Notes: a model not told the origin generated them from the letters alone. Counted from the stretch's first letter, positions 1-9,157 are shown. The stretch: 64,000 nucleotides of DNA from an uncultured Blastocatellia bacterium (GCA_937934745.1 CALGZC010000040.1:62001-126000); one strand, 5' to 3'. Made by a program: numbers and translations.

Positions 1-1
1 C

Positions 2-1819
2 AACTTGGCGTTCATTACCGTCATCGGCAAGGATGGAACGATGACCGAAGCTGCCGGCGACGCTTTTGCCGGACTCGACCGCTTCAAGGCACGCGAAAAT
101 GTGGTCGCACGCCTCGCGGCCGAAGGAGCATTGGTCAACGTTGAGGACTACACTCACAACGTCGGCCACTGTCAGCGGTCAGGTGTCCCGATTGAGCCGC
201 TTGTGTCGGAGCAGTGGTTTCTCGATGTCAAACCGCTGGCGGAAGTTGCCATCCAGGCCGTGCGGGACGGGCGGACGCGCTTTGTCCCCGCCACGTGGGA
301 AAAGGTGTACTTTGACTGGATGGAGAACATTCGCCCGTGGTGCATCTCACGACAACTGTGGTGGGGCCACCGCATTCCGGCCTGGTACACCGCCGATGGC
401 CGCTTTGCGGTCGCCCGCTCTGAAGCTGAAGCGCGGCAAAGGCTCGGCGTCGGTGATGACGCGGTCTTGACGCAGGATGAAGATGTACTGGATACCTGGT
501 TTTCTTCGGCACTGTGGGCTTTTTCCACTTTTGGCTGGACGGGAGACCCGGCACAGGATGCCGCCAATGCCGATCTGACCACCTTTACGCCGACCGATGT
601 GCTGGTCACCGGCTTCGACATCATTTTCTTCTGGGTGGCCCGGATGATGATGATGAGCCTGCACTTCACGGGCGATGTGCCGTTTCGCACGGTGTTTGTC
701 ACGGGCCTGGTGCGCGATGCGCAAGGTCAGAAGATGTCAAAAACCAAGGGCAACGTCGTTGATCCCCTGGATGTGTTTGAAAAGTACGGGACAGACGCCG
801 TCCGCTTCTCACTGGTGTCGGCCGTTACCGGCGCAAATGACATCAAGCTCCAGGAGAGCAAGATGGAGGCGGCGCGCAACTTTGCCAACAAGATATGGAA
901 CGCGGCGCGCTTCACGCTCGGCCACTTGCCGGAGACAGCTGCGCCGTTACCGGTAGATGCACCGCCGACCCTGGCCGACCGCTGGATAACGTCCTGCCTA
1001 ACGCGCGTCATAAACGATGTCCATGATGCCCTGGAGTCGTTTCGATTCCATGACGCAGCCCTGGTGCTCTACAAATTTTTCTGGAACGACTTCTGCGACT
1101 GGTACATCGAGCTGGTCAAGCCGGTGGTTTCGGGGGCGGAAGACACGTCGAAACGGACGGCCGCACGCGGCCGCCTCGCCGCAACACTCGAGCAGGCGCT
1201 GCGCTTACTGCATCCCTTTATGCCCTTTATCACGGAAGAACTCTGGCAGCGCATCAGTCCGTATGTGTGGCCGGCTGGAACGCGCCCGTCCAGCCTCTGT
1301 ATCGCCCCTTATCCACAACCTGGCCAAGCGCAGCGCGATCTGGCGGCGGAACGCGCCATGGAATCGGTCATCGGCCTCATTGCGCGCGTCAGAAATATTC
1401 GCGCCGAAATGAACCTTCCACCGGGGGCATTGGTGGACCTGCATGTCGCGGCTGAGCCGGAGCGGTTGGCGCTTTTTGCCGAGCAACAAGCTGCGATTCT
1501 GCGGCTGACCCGGGCAGCGTCGCTGACCGGGCACACGACGCTGCCGGAACTGGGCTTTTGTGCGCGCAGCCTGACGGCGGATGGCGTCCGACTCGCAATC
1601 CCGCTCACCGGTCTGGTGGATGTCCAGGCCGAGCGCGCGCGGCTCGAGAAAGAACTGACAAGGCGCGAAAAGGAACTAGCCCAGTTGCTTGAAGTGGTGA
1701 ATCGTCCTGGATTCGCCGAACGTGCTGCTCTGGAAGTTGTGGCGGAAAAGACCGAGCAACGGGCGACGCTGGAGGCACAACTGGCGGCGCTGCGTGAGAC
1801 GTTGGGGACATTTTCGTAA
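2..1819 (+). CDS. valS: valyl-tRNA synthetase, 3' part (5' end outside window)
   Basis: Class I aminoacyl-tRNA synthetase that charges tRNA-Val in the cytoplasm. The reading frame is open from the left edge, so the N-terminus with the HIGH motif is missing. Visible signatures are the tryptophan-rich catalytic stretch around nt 315-375 ([16 protein letters not shown]), the DTWFSSALW segment near nt 495 and the KMSKS-loop variant KMSKT at nt 731-745. The anticodon-binding alpha-helical domain follows, then a C-terminal charged coiled coil (from about nt 1610) typical of bacterial ValRS. It ends with TAA; a 7-bp hairpin lies about 65 nt downstream. Identification is secure. Confidence 0.97.
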   Translation, partial: NLAFITVIGKDGTMTEAAGDAFAGLDRFKARENVVARLAAEGALVNVEDYTHNVGHCQRSGVPIEPLVSEQWFLDVKPLAEVAIQAVRDGRTRFVPATWEKVYFDWMENIRPWCISRQLWWGHRIPAWYTADGRFAVARSEAEARQRLGVGDDAVLTQDEDVLDTWFSSALWAFSTFGWTGDPAQDAANADLTTFTPTDVLVTGFDIIFFWVARMMMMSLHFTGDVPFRTVFVTGLVRDAQGQKMSKTKGNVVDPLDVFEKYGTDAVRFSLVSAVTGANDIKLQESKMEAARNFANKIWNAARFTLGHLPETAAPLPVDAPPTLADRWITSCLTRVINDVHDALESFRFHDAALVLYKFFWNDFCDWYIELVKPVVSGAEDTSKRTAARGRLAATLEQALRLLHPFMPFITEELWQRISPYVWPAGTRPSSLCIAPYPQPGQAQRDLAAERAMESVIGLIARVRNIRAEMNLPPGALVDLHVAAEPERLALFAEQQAAILRLTRAASLTGHTTLPELGFCARSLTADGVRLAIPLTGLVDVQAERARLEKELTRREKELAQLLEVVNRPGFAERAALEVVAEKTEQRATLEAQLAALRETLGTFS

Positions 1820-2125
1820 GTGCACCTGGTCGGCACCGCACGGTAGAGCCCACCTCCGGCGGTTGTACGCTCTGGGCAGGGACAGCTCGTGTCGAGCTGC
1901 GCTTCGGTGAGACCATCTACCCGGCGTGGTTGTGTCGGCAAGCCGGGTTGGCCGGCAGGGCACAACCGCCGGCGGACGAACCTGCCCCCGAACCGCTAGG
2001 TTGGGACGGACCGTGTGGTGCGGTGCCGGAGAACGCCTTGCGTTGTCTCAGAGGAGCTAGGTGGCAAGCCGGTCGGTCGTATCGCCAGCTCGCTCCAGAG
2101 GACATTCGGCGGAGGAGAATAGCCC
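1820..2125. other. intergenic stretch with inverted repeats after valS
   Basis: No convincing gene. A perfect 7-bp stem with a 3-nt loop lies at 1883-1899 (CAGCTCG/CGAGCTG) and may mark the end of valS transcription, but no T-tract follows. A second, longer arm pair, GGTTGTG at 1928-1934 and CACAACC at 1961-1967, encloses a further CGGC/GCCG pairing, so this part could fold as RNA. I could not match it to RNase P RNA, tmRNA, SRP RNA or a known riboswitch. The ribosome binding site GGAGGA at 2111-2116 belongs to the next gene. Confidence 0.4.
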
Positions 2126-2746
2126 ATGGTACGTCACTTGTTAGCCACCTTGTTGTTTGTCCGTTGCCTCGGTGTTGGTGATATCGTGGCGGCCCAGGCG
2201 CCTGAGCGTGCGTTGCCCCGCGCCGGCCTTGATCGGCGCATTGCGTACCGGCTTTTGGCCACGACGAAAACCTCAACCCTGGAACGGGAACTCAATCAGG
2301 CAGCCCAGGAAGGCTTTCGCTTTGAGGGTGTGATGGGGGGAGAAACCGCCTTTGGTGGCAAGGAGTCGGTGGTGATCAGGTCGCGCACCGCAGACGCCGA
2401 GGTGACATATGAGTACAAACTGCTGGCAACTAACAAGACCTCGACCCTCGCCAGGGAGCTGGCCGATGCCGGGCGGAAGGGTTTTGAAGTTCGCGGCAAA
2501 ACCATTTTTGAAACGACATTTGGCGGTAAGGAGTGAGTGGTGATTCTGGAGCGCCCGGCAGTGGGCCGGCCTGTCCCCGTTGAGTACAAGCTGCTGGCGA
2601 CATCACGAACCTCAACGATGCAAAAGGAACTGAATGAAGCAGGTCGCGAAGGCTTTCAATTCGTCGTGATGGCGGTTGCCGAAACCGCCTTCGGCGGGTC
2701 TGAGGTCGTTGTGGTTTTGCGGCGCGCAGGGCATCGGGAATGGTAG
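2126..2746 (+). pseudogene. three-repeat secreted protein split by in-frame TGA
   Basis: Function unknown. The first ORF (2126-2536, 136 codons) starts with a short hydrophobic leader and carries two copies of a roughly 50-residue repeat of the pattern Y-(K/R)-LLAT-x(2)-TST-(L/M)-x(2)-EL-x(3)-G-x(2)-GF...E-(T)-x-FGG. It resembles the small DUF4177-type repeat. The reading frame stops at TGA 2534-2536, exactly where repeat 1 has a serine codon. The same frame then continues for 70 codons (2537-2746) with the end of repeat 2 and a full repeat 3. AAGGAG lies at 2528-2533, 6 nt before GTG 2540, so the second half could also be translated by re-initiation. It is either a nonsense-mutated gene, a sequencing error or a coupled gene pair. 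Confidence 0.7.
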
Positions 2747-2999
2747 GGGCCACAATCCTGTCTTTCTGTCTTTTCCAGACTGTCACCGGGCGAGAATCCC
2801 GCCCCTGGGGCGGACAGGTCTCGGCTCAGCCCGCTGCGCAGTCGGTGCAGCACGACGCCGAAGACCTACCGATTGCGGCGGCGGCAAGGATTCGGCGTCG
2901 GCAAGGATACGTTACAGTCATGGGGCACAGTGCTAGGCTAGCGACCTGCAGCTTGATTCCATTGCCCCCGGCAACGTTTCCTTTTGAGGTCTTCAGAAC
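2747..2999. other. non-coding leader upstream of crtP
   Basis: 253 nt between the repeat-protein remnant and crtP. G/C-rich with a short stem GGGCG/CGCCC near 2779-2800. ORFs here have no recognisable content. It presumably holds the crtP promoter, but I see no clear -35/-10 pair and only a weak ribosome binding site (TTGAGG near 2984). Confidence 0.35.
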
Positions 3000-4427
3000 A
3001 TGACAGCAACGGCTTTGGCAACGACGACGGGCGGACGACCGCGCGTCGTCATTTGCGGTGGTGGGCTGGCCGGATTGGCGGCCGCGAAAACGCTTGTGGA
3101 TAACGGCTTCGAGGTTGAGCTTTTGGAGCAGCGCCCCATCCTCGGCGGCAAGGTCTCTGCGTGGAAGGATGCCGACGGCGACTGGATCGAGACGGGCCTG
3201 CACGTGTTTTTCGGCGCGTATGTCGAGATTTACGAGCTGATGAAGGAACTCGGCATTTACAACCGAATTCTGTGGAAGGAGCACAAGCTAACCTACACGC
3301 TGGCAGGCGGTGAACGGTTCAGCTTCCGGACCACCAATTTACCGTCGCCGTTTCATCTGTTGCCGGCAGTGTTTGAAAATCACTACTTTTCGCTGCCCGA
3401 AAAGCTGACCCTCGGCAAATCGCTGTTTCCGATGATTTTCGGCAGCGACCAGTACATGGCGGCACAGGATCGCTACACGTATCAGGAGTGGCATCGGCGC
3501 TGGGGTATTAACGACCGCATGCTCAAGAAGATGTTTCTGCCCATGACGCTGTCGCTGAAGTTTATGCCGCCGGAAGAAATCTCCGCCAAGGTCGTGTTAG
3601 ATGTCGCCGGAACATTTTTGCGCGAGCCGCATGCGTCGCGCATGGGCTTTCTGAAAGGCTCGCCGCAGGAACATCTCACGCAGCCGCTGGCGGATTACAT
3701 CACAAGCAAGGGCGGTCGCATCCGCGTCAACTGCAATGTCAAGACACTGATTCTCGACGAGCGCCGCCGGATTGCCGGCGTGGAGCTCATCACCGGCGAG
3801 CGCGTCACCGGCGACTACTACCTGACAGCACTGCCGATTCACAAGCTCCAGCGCGTCATTCCATCAGAACTCAAGGAAGACCCGTTTTTCGGCAATCTCG
3901 ACCAGTTTGAGGGCGTACCGGTCGTCACGGTGCAGATGTGGTTTGACCGCCAGATTTCCTTCATTGACAACATTCTTTTCTGTCCCGACGGCGTCATTCC
4001 GGTCTATGCCGATTTCGGCAACACGACGCCTGACTACTTTCTGGACCAGAAAGCAGAAATGGCGCAGCGGCGTTCGCGGATGGAGTTCGTTGTTGCGCCG
4101 GCCCGCGACATCATTGGGTGGAGCGATGAGGACATCATTGGGCGCGTCTGGGAAGATGTAAAAGCGTGCTTTCCCAACACGGCGCCGAAAGCGAACATCA
4201 CCAAAGCTACCGTTGTCCGCATTCCACAGTCGGTATTTGCGACCAAGCCGGGCATTGACCGGCTGCGTCCGACGCAGAAGACGCCCGTGCCGAACTTCTT
4301 CCTGGCCGGCGGCTACACGCAGCAGCGGTTTTACGACAGCATGGAAGGGGCCGTGGCGAGCGGCCGCCGTGCGGCAGCAGCCATTCTGGAAGCCCATCGC
4401 GCCACCGGCGCGTTAGCCCATGCCTGA
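3000..4427 (+). CDS. crtP: 15-cis-phytoene desaturase, CrtP/PDS type
   Basis: Membrane-associated flavoenzyme that introduces double bonds into 15-cis-phytoene towards zeta-carotene. This is the plant/cyanobacterial/green-sulfur-bacterial route rather than the CrtI route. The 475-residue protein has an N-terminal FAD dinucleotide motif GGGLAG (residues 20-25). It is followed by the diagnostic LGGKVSAWKDADGDWIETGLH segment with FGAY, which matches CrtP better than CrtQ. The C-terminus has the desaturase signature FFLAGGYTQQ..DSMEGAV..G. The length is usual for CrtP. Its last 8 nt overlap the start of the following amidohydrolase, so the two are probably co-transcribed. CrtP in a bacterium with Oar-type receptors points to a chlorophototrophic acidobacterium. 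Confidence 0.93.
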   Translation: MTATALATTTGGRPRVVICGGGLAGLAAAKTLVDNGFEVELLEQRPILGGKVSAWKDADGDWIETGLHVFFGAYVEIYELMKELGIYNRILWKEHKLTYTLAGGERFSFRTTNLPSPFHLLPAVFENHYFSLPEKLTLGKSLFPMIFGSDQYMAAQDRYTYQEWHRRWGINDRMLKKMFLPMTLSLKFMPPEEISAKVVLDVAGTFLREPHASRMGFLKGSPQEHLTQPLADYITSKGGRIRVNCNVKTLILDERRRIAGVELITGERVTGDYYLTALPIHKLQRVIPSELKEDPFFGNLDQFEGVPVVTVQMWFDRQISFIDNILFCPDGVIPVYADFGNTTPDYFLDQKAEMAQRRSRMEFVVAPARDIIGWSDEDIIGRVWEDVKACFPNTAPKANITKATVVRIPQSVFATKPGIDRLRPTQKTPVPNFFLAGGYTQQRFYDSMEGAVASGRRAAAAILEAHRATGALAHA

Positions 4428-5919
4428 GCCGATGCGAATCTGCGACACCCGATTACGACGCAGGCTGCTGCCGCTGCTGGAGGCCCTGGCGGTCTGGCTG
4501 CTTGTGGCGGCGGTGGCCTTGACGGACGGACACATGCGGAGCGTCGAGGCTGTGGACCTCCTCGTGCGCGGTGGCACGGTTGTCACGATGGATGCGCAGC
4601 GGCGCGTTATCGCGAACGGGTTTTTGGCGGTGCGCGGCGAGCGGATTGTCGCCGTTGGCGAGGCCGCCGAAGCGGTGCGCTACCGGGCTAAAACCGTACT
4701 GGAAGCAGATGGCAAGGCGGTGTTGCCCGGCCTGATCAACGCACACACACACGCGCCGATGACGCTCTTCCGCGGCCTCGCCGACGATATGCGGCTTCAG
4801 GAATGGCTGACCCAGGTCATTTTCCCGGCCGAGGCAAAAAACGTCACCCGTGAGATGGTTCGCGCCGGAACGCGCCTCGCCTGCCTGGAGATGATTCGCG
4901 GCGGAACGACCTGCTTCGTAGACATGTACTACTTCGAGAGTGACATCGCGGAAGTCACGGAAGCTGCCGGGCTGCGCGCCATCTTGGGGCAGACCGTCAT
5001 TGATTTTCCCGTCCCCGATGCGCTGACGCCGCAGCTCGGGCTGGAAAATGCCGAGCGCTTCATCCAGAAGTACAAAACCGGGCATCCGCTCATCACGCCG
5101 GCGGTGGCGCCGCACGCGCCCTACACCTGCGCGCCGGAAACGCTGGTCGCCTGCCGCAAGCTAGCTGACAAACACGGCGTCCCGCTGGTGACGCACCTGG
5201 CCGAAGCCGACACCGAAACCCAGACCATTCTGGAACGGTACGGCAAGCGTCCCGTGCCGCACGTCGAGCGGGTGGGGTTGCTCGGGCCGCGTACCATTGC
5301 TGCCCACGTGATTCAGATCACGGCCGATGAGTATCCGCTGCTGGAGAAACACCGGGTGGGCGTCGTGCACTGTCCGCAGAGCAACCTCAAGCTTGCTGCC
5401 GGTGTTGCGCCGGTCCCGGACATGCTCGCCGCCGGGCTGGCCATTGGACTTGGCACGGATGGCGCGGCGTCCAACAACGACCTGGATATGTTTGAGGAAA
5501 TGGATACCGCGGCGAAGCTGCATAAAGTCATGCGCCGCGATCCGACGGTTGTGCCGGCGCAGACGGCGCTGGAAATGGCGACCATCGGCGGCGCGCGGGC
5601 CATTCACCTGGCCGACCGAATCGGCTCGCTAGAGGTCGGCAAGCTGGCCGACTTCATCGTCGTAGATGTTTCACATCCGCGCCAACTTCCGAACTACAAC
5701 CTGTATTCAACGCTCGTCTATGCCACGAAGAGCAGCGATGTGGAAACGGTCGTCGTTCACGGCAAACTGCTCATGCGCGACCGGCGCCTGCTGACCCTGG
5801 ACGAAGCAGCGATTCGCCGCGAGACGGCCGCCTTTCGGGGGCGCATTCTCGACAGCCTCAAGGCGAGCGGTCAGCGGCAAGCGCAACCCAGGCACCACGC
5901 TATGCCAGCCGGCGAATGA
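4420..5919 (+). CDS. mtaD: MTA/SAH deaminase-like amidohydrolase with hydrophobic N-terminus
   Basis: Metal-dependent amidohydrolase of the 5-methylthioadenosine/S-adenosylhomocysteine deaminase family, converting the adenine moiety to hypoxanthine. Metal ligands are visible: HTH in NAHTHAPMT, then THLAEA, AAHVI and the aspartate in GLGTDGAASNNDLD. It differs from usual family members by roughly 35 extra N-terminal residues with an arginine patch and a leucine/alanine-rich hydrophobic stretch that looks like a signal or membrane anchor. If translation instead starts at ATG 4534 the protein would be an ordinary cytoplasmic enzyme; neither start has a strong ribosome binding site. A paralogue without the extension is at 43.7-45.0 kb. 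The exact substrate cannot be read from sequence. Confidence 0.85.
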   Translation: MPEPMRICDTRLRRRLLPLLEALAVWLLVAAVALTDGHMRSVEAVDLLVRGGTVVTMDAQRRVIANGFLAVRGERIVAVGEAAEAVRYRAKTVLEADGKAVLPGLINAHTHAPMTLFRGLADDMRLQEWLTQVIFPAEAKNVTREMVRAGTRLACLEMIRGGTTCFVDMYYFESDIAEVTEAAGLRAILGQTVIDFPVPDALTPQLGLENAERFIQKYKTGHPLITPAVAPHAPYTCAPETLVACRKLADKHGVPLVTHLAEADTETQTILERYGKRPVPHVERVGLLGPRTIAAHVIQITADEYPLLEKHRVGVVHCPQSNLKLAAGVAPVPDMLAAGLAIGLGTDGAASNNDLDMFEEMDTAAKLHKVMRRDPTVVPAQTALEMATIGGARAIHLADRIGSLEVGKLADFIVVDVSHPRQLPNYNLYSTLVYATKSSDVETVVVHGKLLMRDRRLLTLDEAAIRRETAAFRGRILDSLKASGQRQAQPRHHAMPAGE

Positions 5920-6859
5920 CATCCTGCGCCTCACGGCAACGCCAGCTCCAGAAATACTCTTCGGCAACCCGACCCAGGCGGGCGAGCGACTTGCGCCACA
6001 CGCGCGGCGACGCCAGGTAACGCCCCCACGTCCGCCGGGCGTAAAGCGCTGTAATCTCGGCCGCCAAGCTGGCAGGCGGCAACTCGACCGGCGATGCGCC
6101 GGGACGGAACACCGCCCGAATCACGGCCCCATCGCCGGCAACCTGCGTCGCCTGCGTCGCCCAGCCGGCGCGCGCCGCCGTCTGGGCCAGCGTCTGCGGG
6201 GTGAAATGGAACAGATGCGCGGCGAAGAACGTGTTGTTCGGTGCGGCGTACCGGTACAGGAGATTAGGTACCTCAATCGCCAGCGCGCCTTCGGGCGTCA
6301 GCCACTGGGTCAAGCGGCCGAGCGCCGCGACCGGATCGCGGAGGTGCTCCAGGACGTGAAAGGCCGTCACGAGATGAAAGGTCGGGCGCGGCTCGAGGGC
6401 GTCGAGCGGGGCGCTCGCCACCGGCGCGGCGTACGCCGCTCGCGCGTGAGCGGCATAGCCCGCGTGCGGCTCGATGCCTTCCGCCTCGAAGCCGCGCGCC
6501 CGCGCCACGGCGACAAACTCGCCGCCGCCGGCGCCGATGTCGAGTAGCCGCGCGCCAGGCGCAAGCCAGGGGGCCAGCCAGTCGAGGCGCTCACGGGCCA
6601 GCCGCACCGCCCGCACGATGTGCTTTTTCTTGGGACGGTGAACACCCTTGTAGGTTTCGCGATATGCCTGGGTGTAGAACGTATGTAGTGTTTCCGCGTC
6701 GGGTCGTGGCGTCACTTGCGCGACGGCGCAGCGCAGGCACAACGCGGTCGTCAGGGGGCGACCGGTTTTGCCGTCCACCTCGGAAAGTACGTACCGGTCC
6801 TGACCACCGCAAATACCGCAGATGAAAGCGTCCATGGTCTCGCAAGGGCTGCGCGGCAT
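5900..6859 (-). CDS. class I SAM methyltransferase with N-terminal zinc-ribbon
   Basis: 319-residue SAM-dependent methyltransferase of unknown substrate. The N-terminus has two CxxC-like pairs (CGICGG and CLRCA) that form a small zinc-binding region, followed by RPDAETLHTFY. This arrangement is common in methyltransferases linked to sugar and cell-surface biosynthesis. Motif I is LLDIGAGGGEFV and motif IV/V is LVTAFHVLEHLRDP. A weaker start at residue 9 (6835) is possible. Its 3' end overlaps the convergent amidohydrolase by 20 nt. No operon partner is visible. Confidence 0.8.
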   Translation of the reverse strand: MPRSPCETMDAFICGICGGQDRYVLSEVDGKTGRPLTTALCLRCAVAQVTPRPDAETLHTFYTQAYRETYKGVHRPKKKHIVRAVRLARERLDWLAPWLAPGARLLDIGAGGGEFVAVARARGFEAEGIEPHAGYAAHARAAYAAPVASAPLDALEPRPTFHLVTAFHVLEHLRDPVAALGRLTQWLTPEGALAIEVPNLLYRYAAPNNTFFAAHLFHFTPQTLAQTAARAGWATQATQVAGDGAVIRAVFRPGASPVELPPASLAAEITALYARRTWGRYLASPRVWRKSLARLGRVAEEYFWSWRCREAQDVIRRLA

Positions 6860-7117
6860 GGGAAAGCTGCGCCGTTCTAAGCTTTGATTCTACACGGCCC
6901 GTTCACCCCGGAAAGGGGGCGTGTCACTCGGAGGCGGTGTGCAATCCATCCCGAAGCCACGGTTGGCTGTGGTGTGGTACAAACAACCGCCCACTAGAGC
7001 TTAGCTTCTCGGAATCGTGTGCGTATGCTCGGCTGGGTGGCCGCGATGAGGCCTGCGCCAAGTTCACAGGGCCAATCAAAACGCAACCTTGGAGATAGCG
7101 GAGGCAATGAAAAGCGT
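6860..7117. other. intergenic region before the restriction-modification island
   Basis: Divergent spacer between the methyltransferase and the DNA methylase. The sequence changes from G+C-rich to A+T-rich near 7100, so the left edge of the island probably lies here. I see no tRNA, direct-repeat target site or integrase remnant. GGAGG at about 7099-7103 precedes ATG 7107, which opens a 4-codon peptide (MKSV) whose stop overlaps the methylase ATG at 7118 (ATGA). Confidence 0.45.
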
Positions 7118-7990
7118 ATGAAAAGCGGCGCCCCTTCGCTAGTCATTCAGCGAAGAAAAAGGCGAGTCATAGCTTTTGGTTGGTACGGTGGGAAGTATTC
7201 ACACCTTAACTGGCTACTTCCCCTTCTTCCTTCATGTCACCATTATTGTGAACCATTTGGTGGTTCGGCTGCTGTTTTATTAAATCGAGAACCTTCGCCT
7301 GTAGAAACATACAATGATATTGATGGTGAAGTTGTAAACTTCTTCCGAGTCTTAAGAGATGAAACAGAACGTTTGATAAGAGCAATCGGACTCACACCTT
7401 TTTCACGGGAAGAATTTGCAATAGCTTGCGAGATAGACCCATCTTTAGACCCTGTTGAACGTGCAAGAAGATTTTATGTTCGTGCTCGTCAAGTGCGAAC
7501 AGGTTTGGCTCAATCTGCAACGCTAGGACGATGGGCTAATTGTAAAAACACAAGCAGAGCAGGGATGGCAGGCGCTGTATCTCGCTGGCTCGGTGCAGTT
7601 GAAGACCTACCAGATATAGCACTGCGCTTGTTGCGTGTGCAAATTGAAAACAGGCCTGCTATTGAAGTCATACGTTTGTATGACTCACCAAGGACACTTT
7701 TTTACTGTGATCCTCCGTATGTTCATAACACACGGGGTGATAACAAGGCTTATGCTTACGAAATGAGTGATGAAAAACACCGTAAGTTAGCATCAGTATT
7801 AAATTCGGTTCAAGGTCTTGTAGCTATTTCGGGTTATGATTGTGATTTGATGAACGAGTTGTACCCTTCTACAAAGTGGTACAAGAACATTGCTCCAACT
7901 AAAACAATACACTCAACAAAAGATGAGCGAACCGAGATTCTGTGGACAAATTATGACCCCAAAGCAGTCAACTCTAAAACGCTATTTTAG
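7118..7990 (+). CDS. D12-class N6-adenine DNA methyltransferase
   Basis: DNA adenine methylase that would protect host DNA by transferring a methyl group from SAM to an adenine in a specific site. The 290-residue protein has the family order of motifs: GWYGGK (about residues 21-26), EPFGGSAAVLLNR (motif I), NDIDGE and the catalytic DPPY at residues 198-201. The frame is open upstream to 7019, but those residues are not part of the fold; ATG 7118 follows a ribosome binding site and a four-codon overlapping leader. It lies 9 nt upstream of the putative endonuclease gene, forming a type II restriction-modification pair. A+T-rich composition and codon use unlike the neighbours indicate horizontal acquisition. 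Confidence 0.92.
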   Translation: MKSGAPSLVIQRRKRRVIAFGWYGGKYSHLNWLLPLLPSCHHYCEPFGGSAAVLLNREPSPVETYNDIDGEVVNFFRVLRDETERLIRAIGLTPFSREEFAIACEIDPSLDPVERARRFYVRARQVRTGLAQSATLGRWANCKNTSRAGMAGAVSRWLGAVEDLPDIALRLLRVQIENRPAIEVIRLYDSPRTLFYCDPPYVHNTRGDNKAYAYEMSDEKHRKLASVLNSVQGLVAISGYDCDLMNELYPSTKWYKNIAPTKTIHSTKDERTEILWTNYDPKAVNSKTLF

Positions 7991-7999
7991 GATACGACA

Positions 8000-9118
8000 A
8001 TGAGCAGACCCGACGAGATTCTTTCAAAAATCCTGAGACGTGCTTTGGCAGATATAACCACGCCAGTTATTTCAGACGATGATATTCGCTCACGAGTTGA
8101 ATATGTATGCCGCCAGATTGGTAATTGGGCATGTACAAGACTCCTCATGGCTTGCCTATTAGCCAAAATAGATCGGCCAGATGTTGGTCCTCGGAAGCCA
8201 TATACTGAAATCGGCGAGTCTGATGCTTTCTCTGGTCGCTCATATGATGAAAAGTACATTACTCGTTTCGTTTATGAAAATCATTTGCCATTAAACCTAA
8301 CAACCGCTTTTCTTACCCCTGCATTTCGCAATTTAGATAGACCGCTTACGACAGATTTAGATTTGGTAGGAAAACCTCGCCAAGTGTACAAAGCAACTCT
8401 ACAATTACTTGATGACGTTTATCGAGAGAAAGTAACAGCAGAAGATTTGTTGACTGAAGTCGTGCGTATACTGCTTCTTATGCGAGAAGAGAAGCAGACA
8501 AGAATCAATACCTTACTCGCTGGATTTTCATCTGAAGATATGTTACCCCTGTCATCTGAAGAGATTGTTAACTTGATTGAACAGCACCTCAAGTGTAAAA
8601 ATTCTAGCAGATTGCCCGTTTTGATTGTGGCTGCGGCTTATAATTCTGTGGGAGAAAAACTTGGTGAGCGCATATTGCCATTACATAGTCATAACGCTGC
8701 TGATGAACAAACAGGTTCCTTAGGAGATGTGGAAGTATGTCTTGAGAATGATGACCACGTGGTAACGGTATATGAGATGAAAATGAAACGAGTGACTATT
8801 GATGATATTGACCGTGCGCTTGAAAAGATTGCTTCGACTACTAATAGTATACATAACTATATCTTTATCGCCACCGATGTAGTTAGCGATGAAGTTAAGT
8901 CTTATGCGGCAGGATGCTATGAAAGAACTGGTGGAACTGAGATTGCTGTACTTGATTGCATAGGCTTTCTGCGTCATTTTTTGCATTTTTTCCACAGGTC
9001 ACGAGCCAAGTTTTCGGATTCCTACCAAAGCCTTGTATTGAGCGAACCAGATAGTGCAGTGAGTCAGCCTCTAAAAGAAGCTTTTCTGGCATTGAGGCAA
9101 GCGGCAGAAGCTGACTGA
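8000..9118 (+). CDS. type II restriction endonuclease, SacI-family-like
   Basis: 372-residue protein that I read as the endonuclease partner of the upstream adenine methylase. The central-to-C-terminal part contains a PD-(D/E)xK-like core: D243 in SLGDVEV, then E259 and K261 in VYEMKMK, preceded by a predominantly helical N-terminal domain. The GDVxV...T.E.K pattern and the segment GRSYDEKYITRF agree with what I remember of the SacI family, whose known member cuts GAGCTC. The recognition site of this protein cannot be deduced. It shares the A+T-rich composition of the methylase. The family assignment is moderate; the restriction role is supported mostly by context and the catalytic motif. Confidence 0.65.
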   Translation: MSRPDEILSKILRRALADITTPVISDDDIRSRVEYVCRQIGNWACTRLLMACLLAKIDRPDVGPRKPYTEIGESDAFSGRSYDEKYITRFVYENHLPLNLTTAFLTPAFRNLDRPLTTDLDLVGKPRQVYKATLQLLDDVYREKVTAEDLLTEVVRILLLMREEKQTRINTLLAGFSSEDMLPLSSEEIVNLIEQHLKCKNSSRLPVLIVAAAYNSVGEKLGERILPLHSHNAADEQTGSLGDVEVCLENDDHVVTVYEMKMKRVTIDDIDRALEKIASTTNSIHNYIFIATDVVSDEVKSYAAGCYERTGGTEIAVLDCIGFLRHFLHFFHRSRAKFSDSYQSLVLSEPDSAVSQPLKEAFLALRQAAEAD

Positions 9119-9157
9119 GAAAGCCCTGTAACAAACACTTGAACCTGATGTCAATCG

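Noticed and set aside
2534-2536. Selenocysteine explanation for the in-frame TGA
   Set aside because: The position is serine in the sister repeat, no catalytic context exists, and I see no bSECIS-like hairpin directly after the codon.
2740-3003. 87-codon frame before crtP
   Set aside because: Starts inside the repeat gene, has mixed composition and no ribosome binding site.
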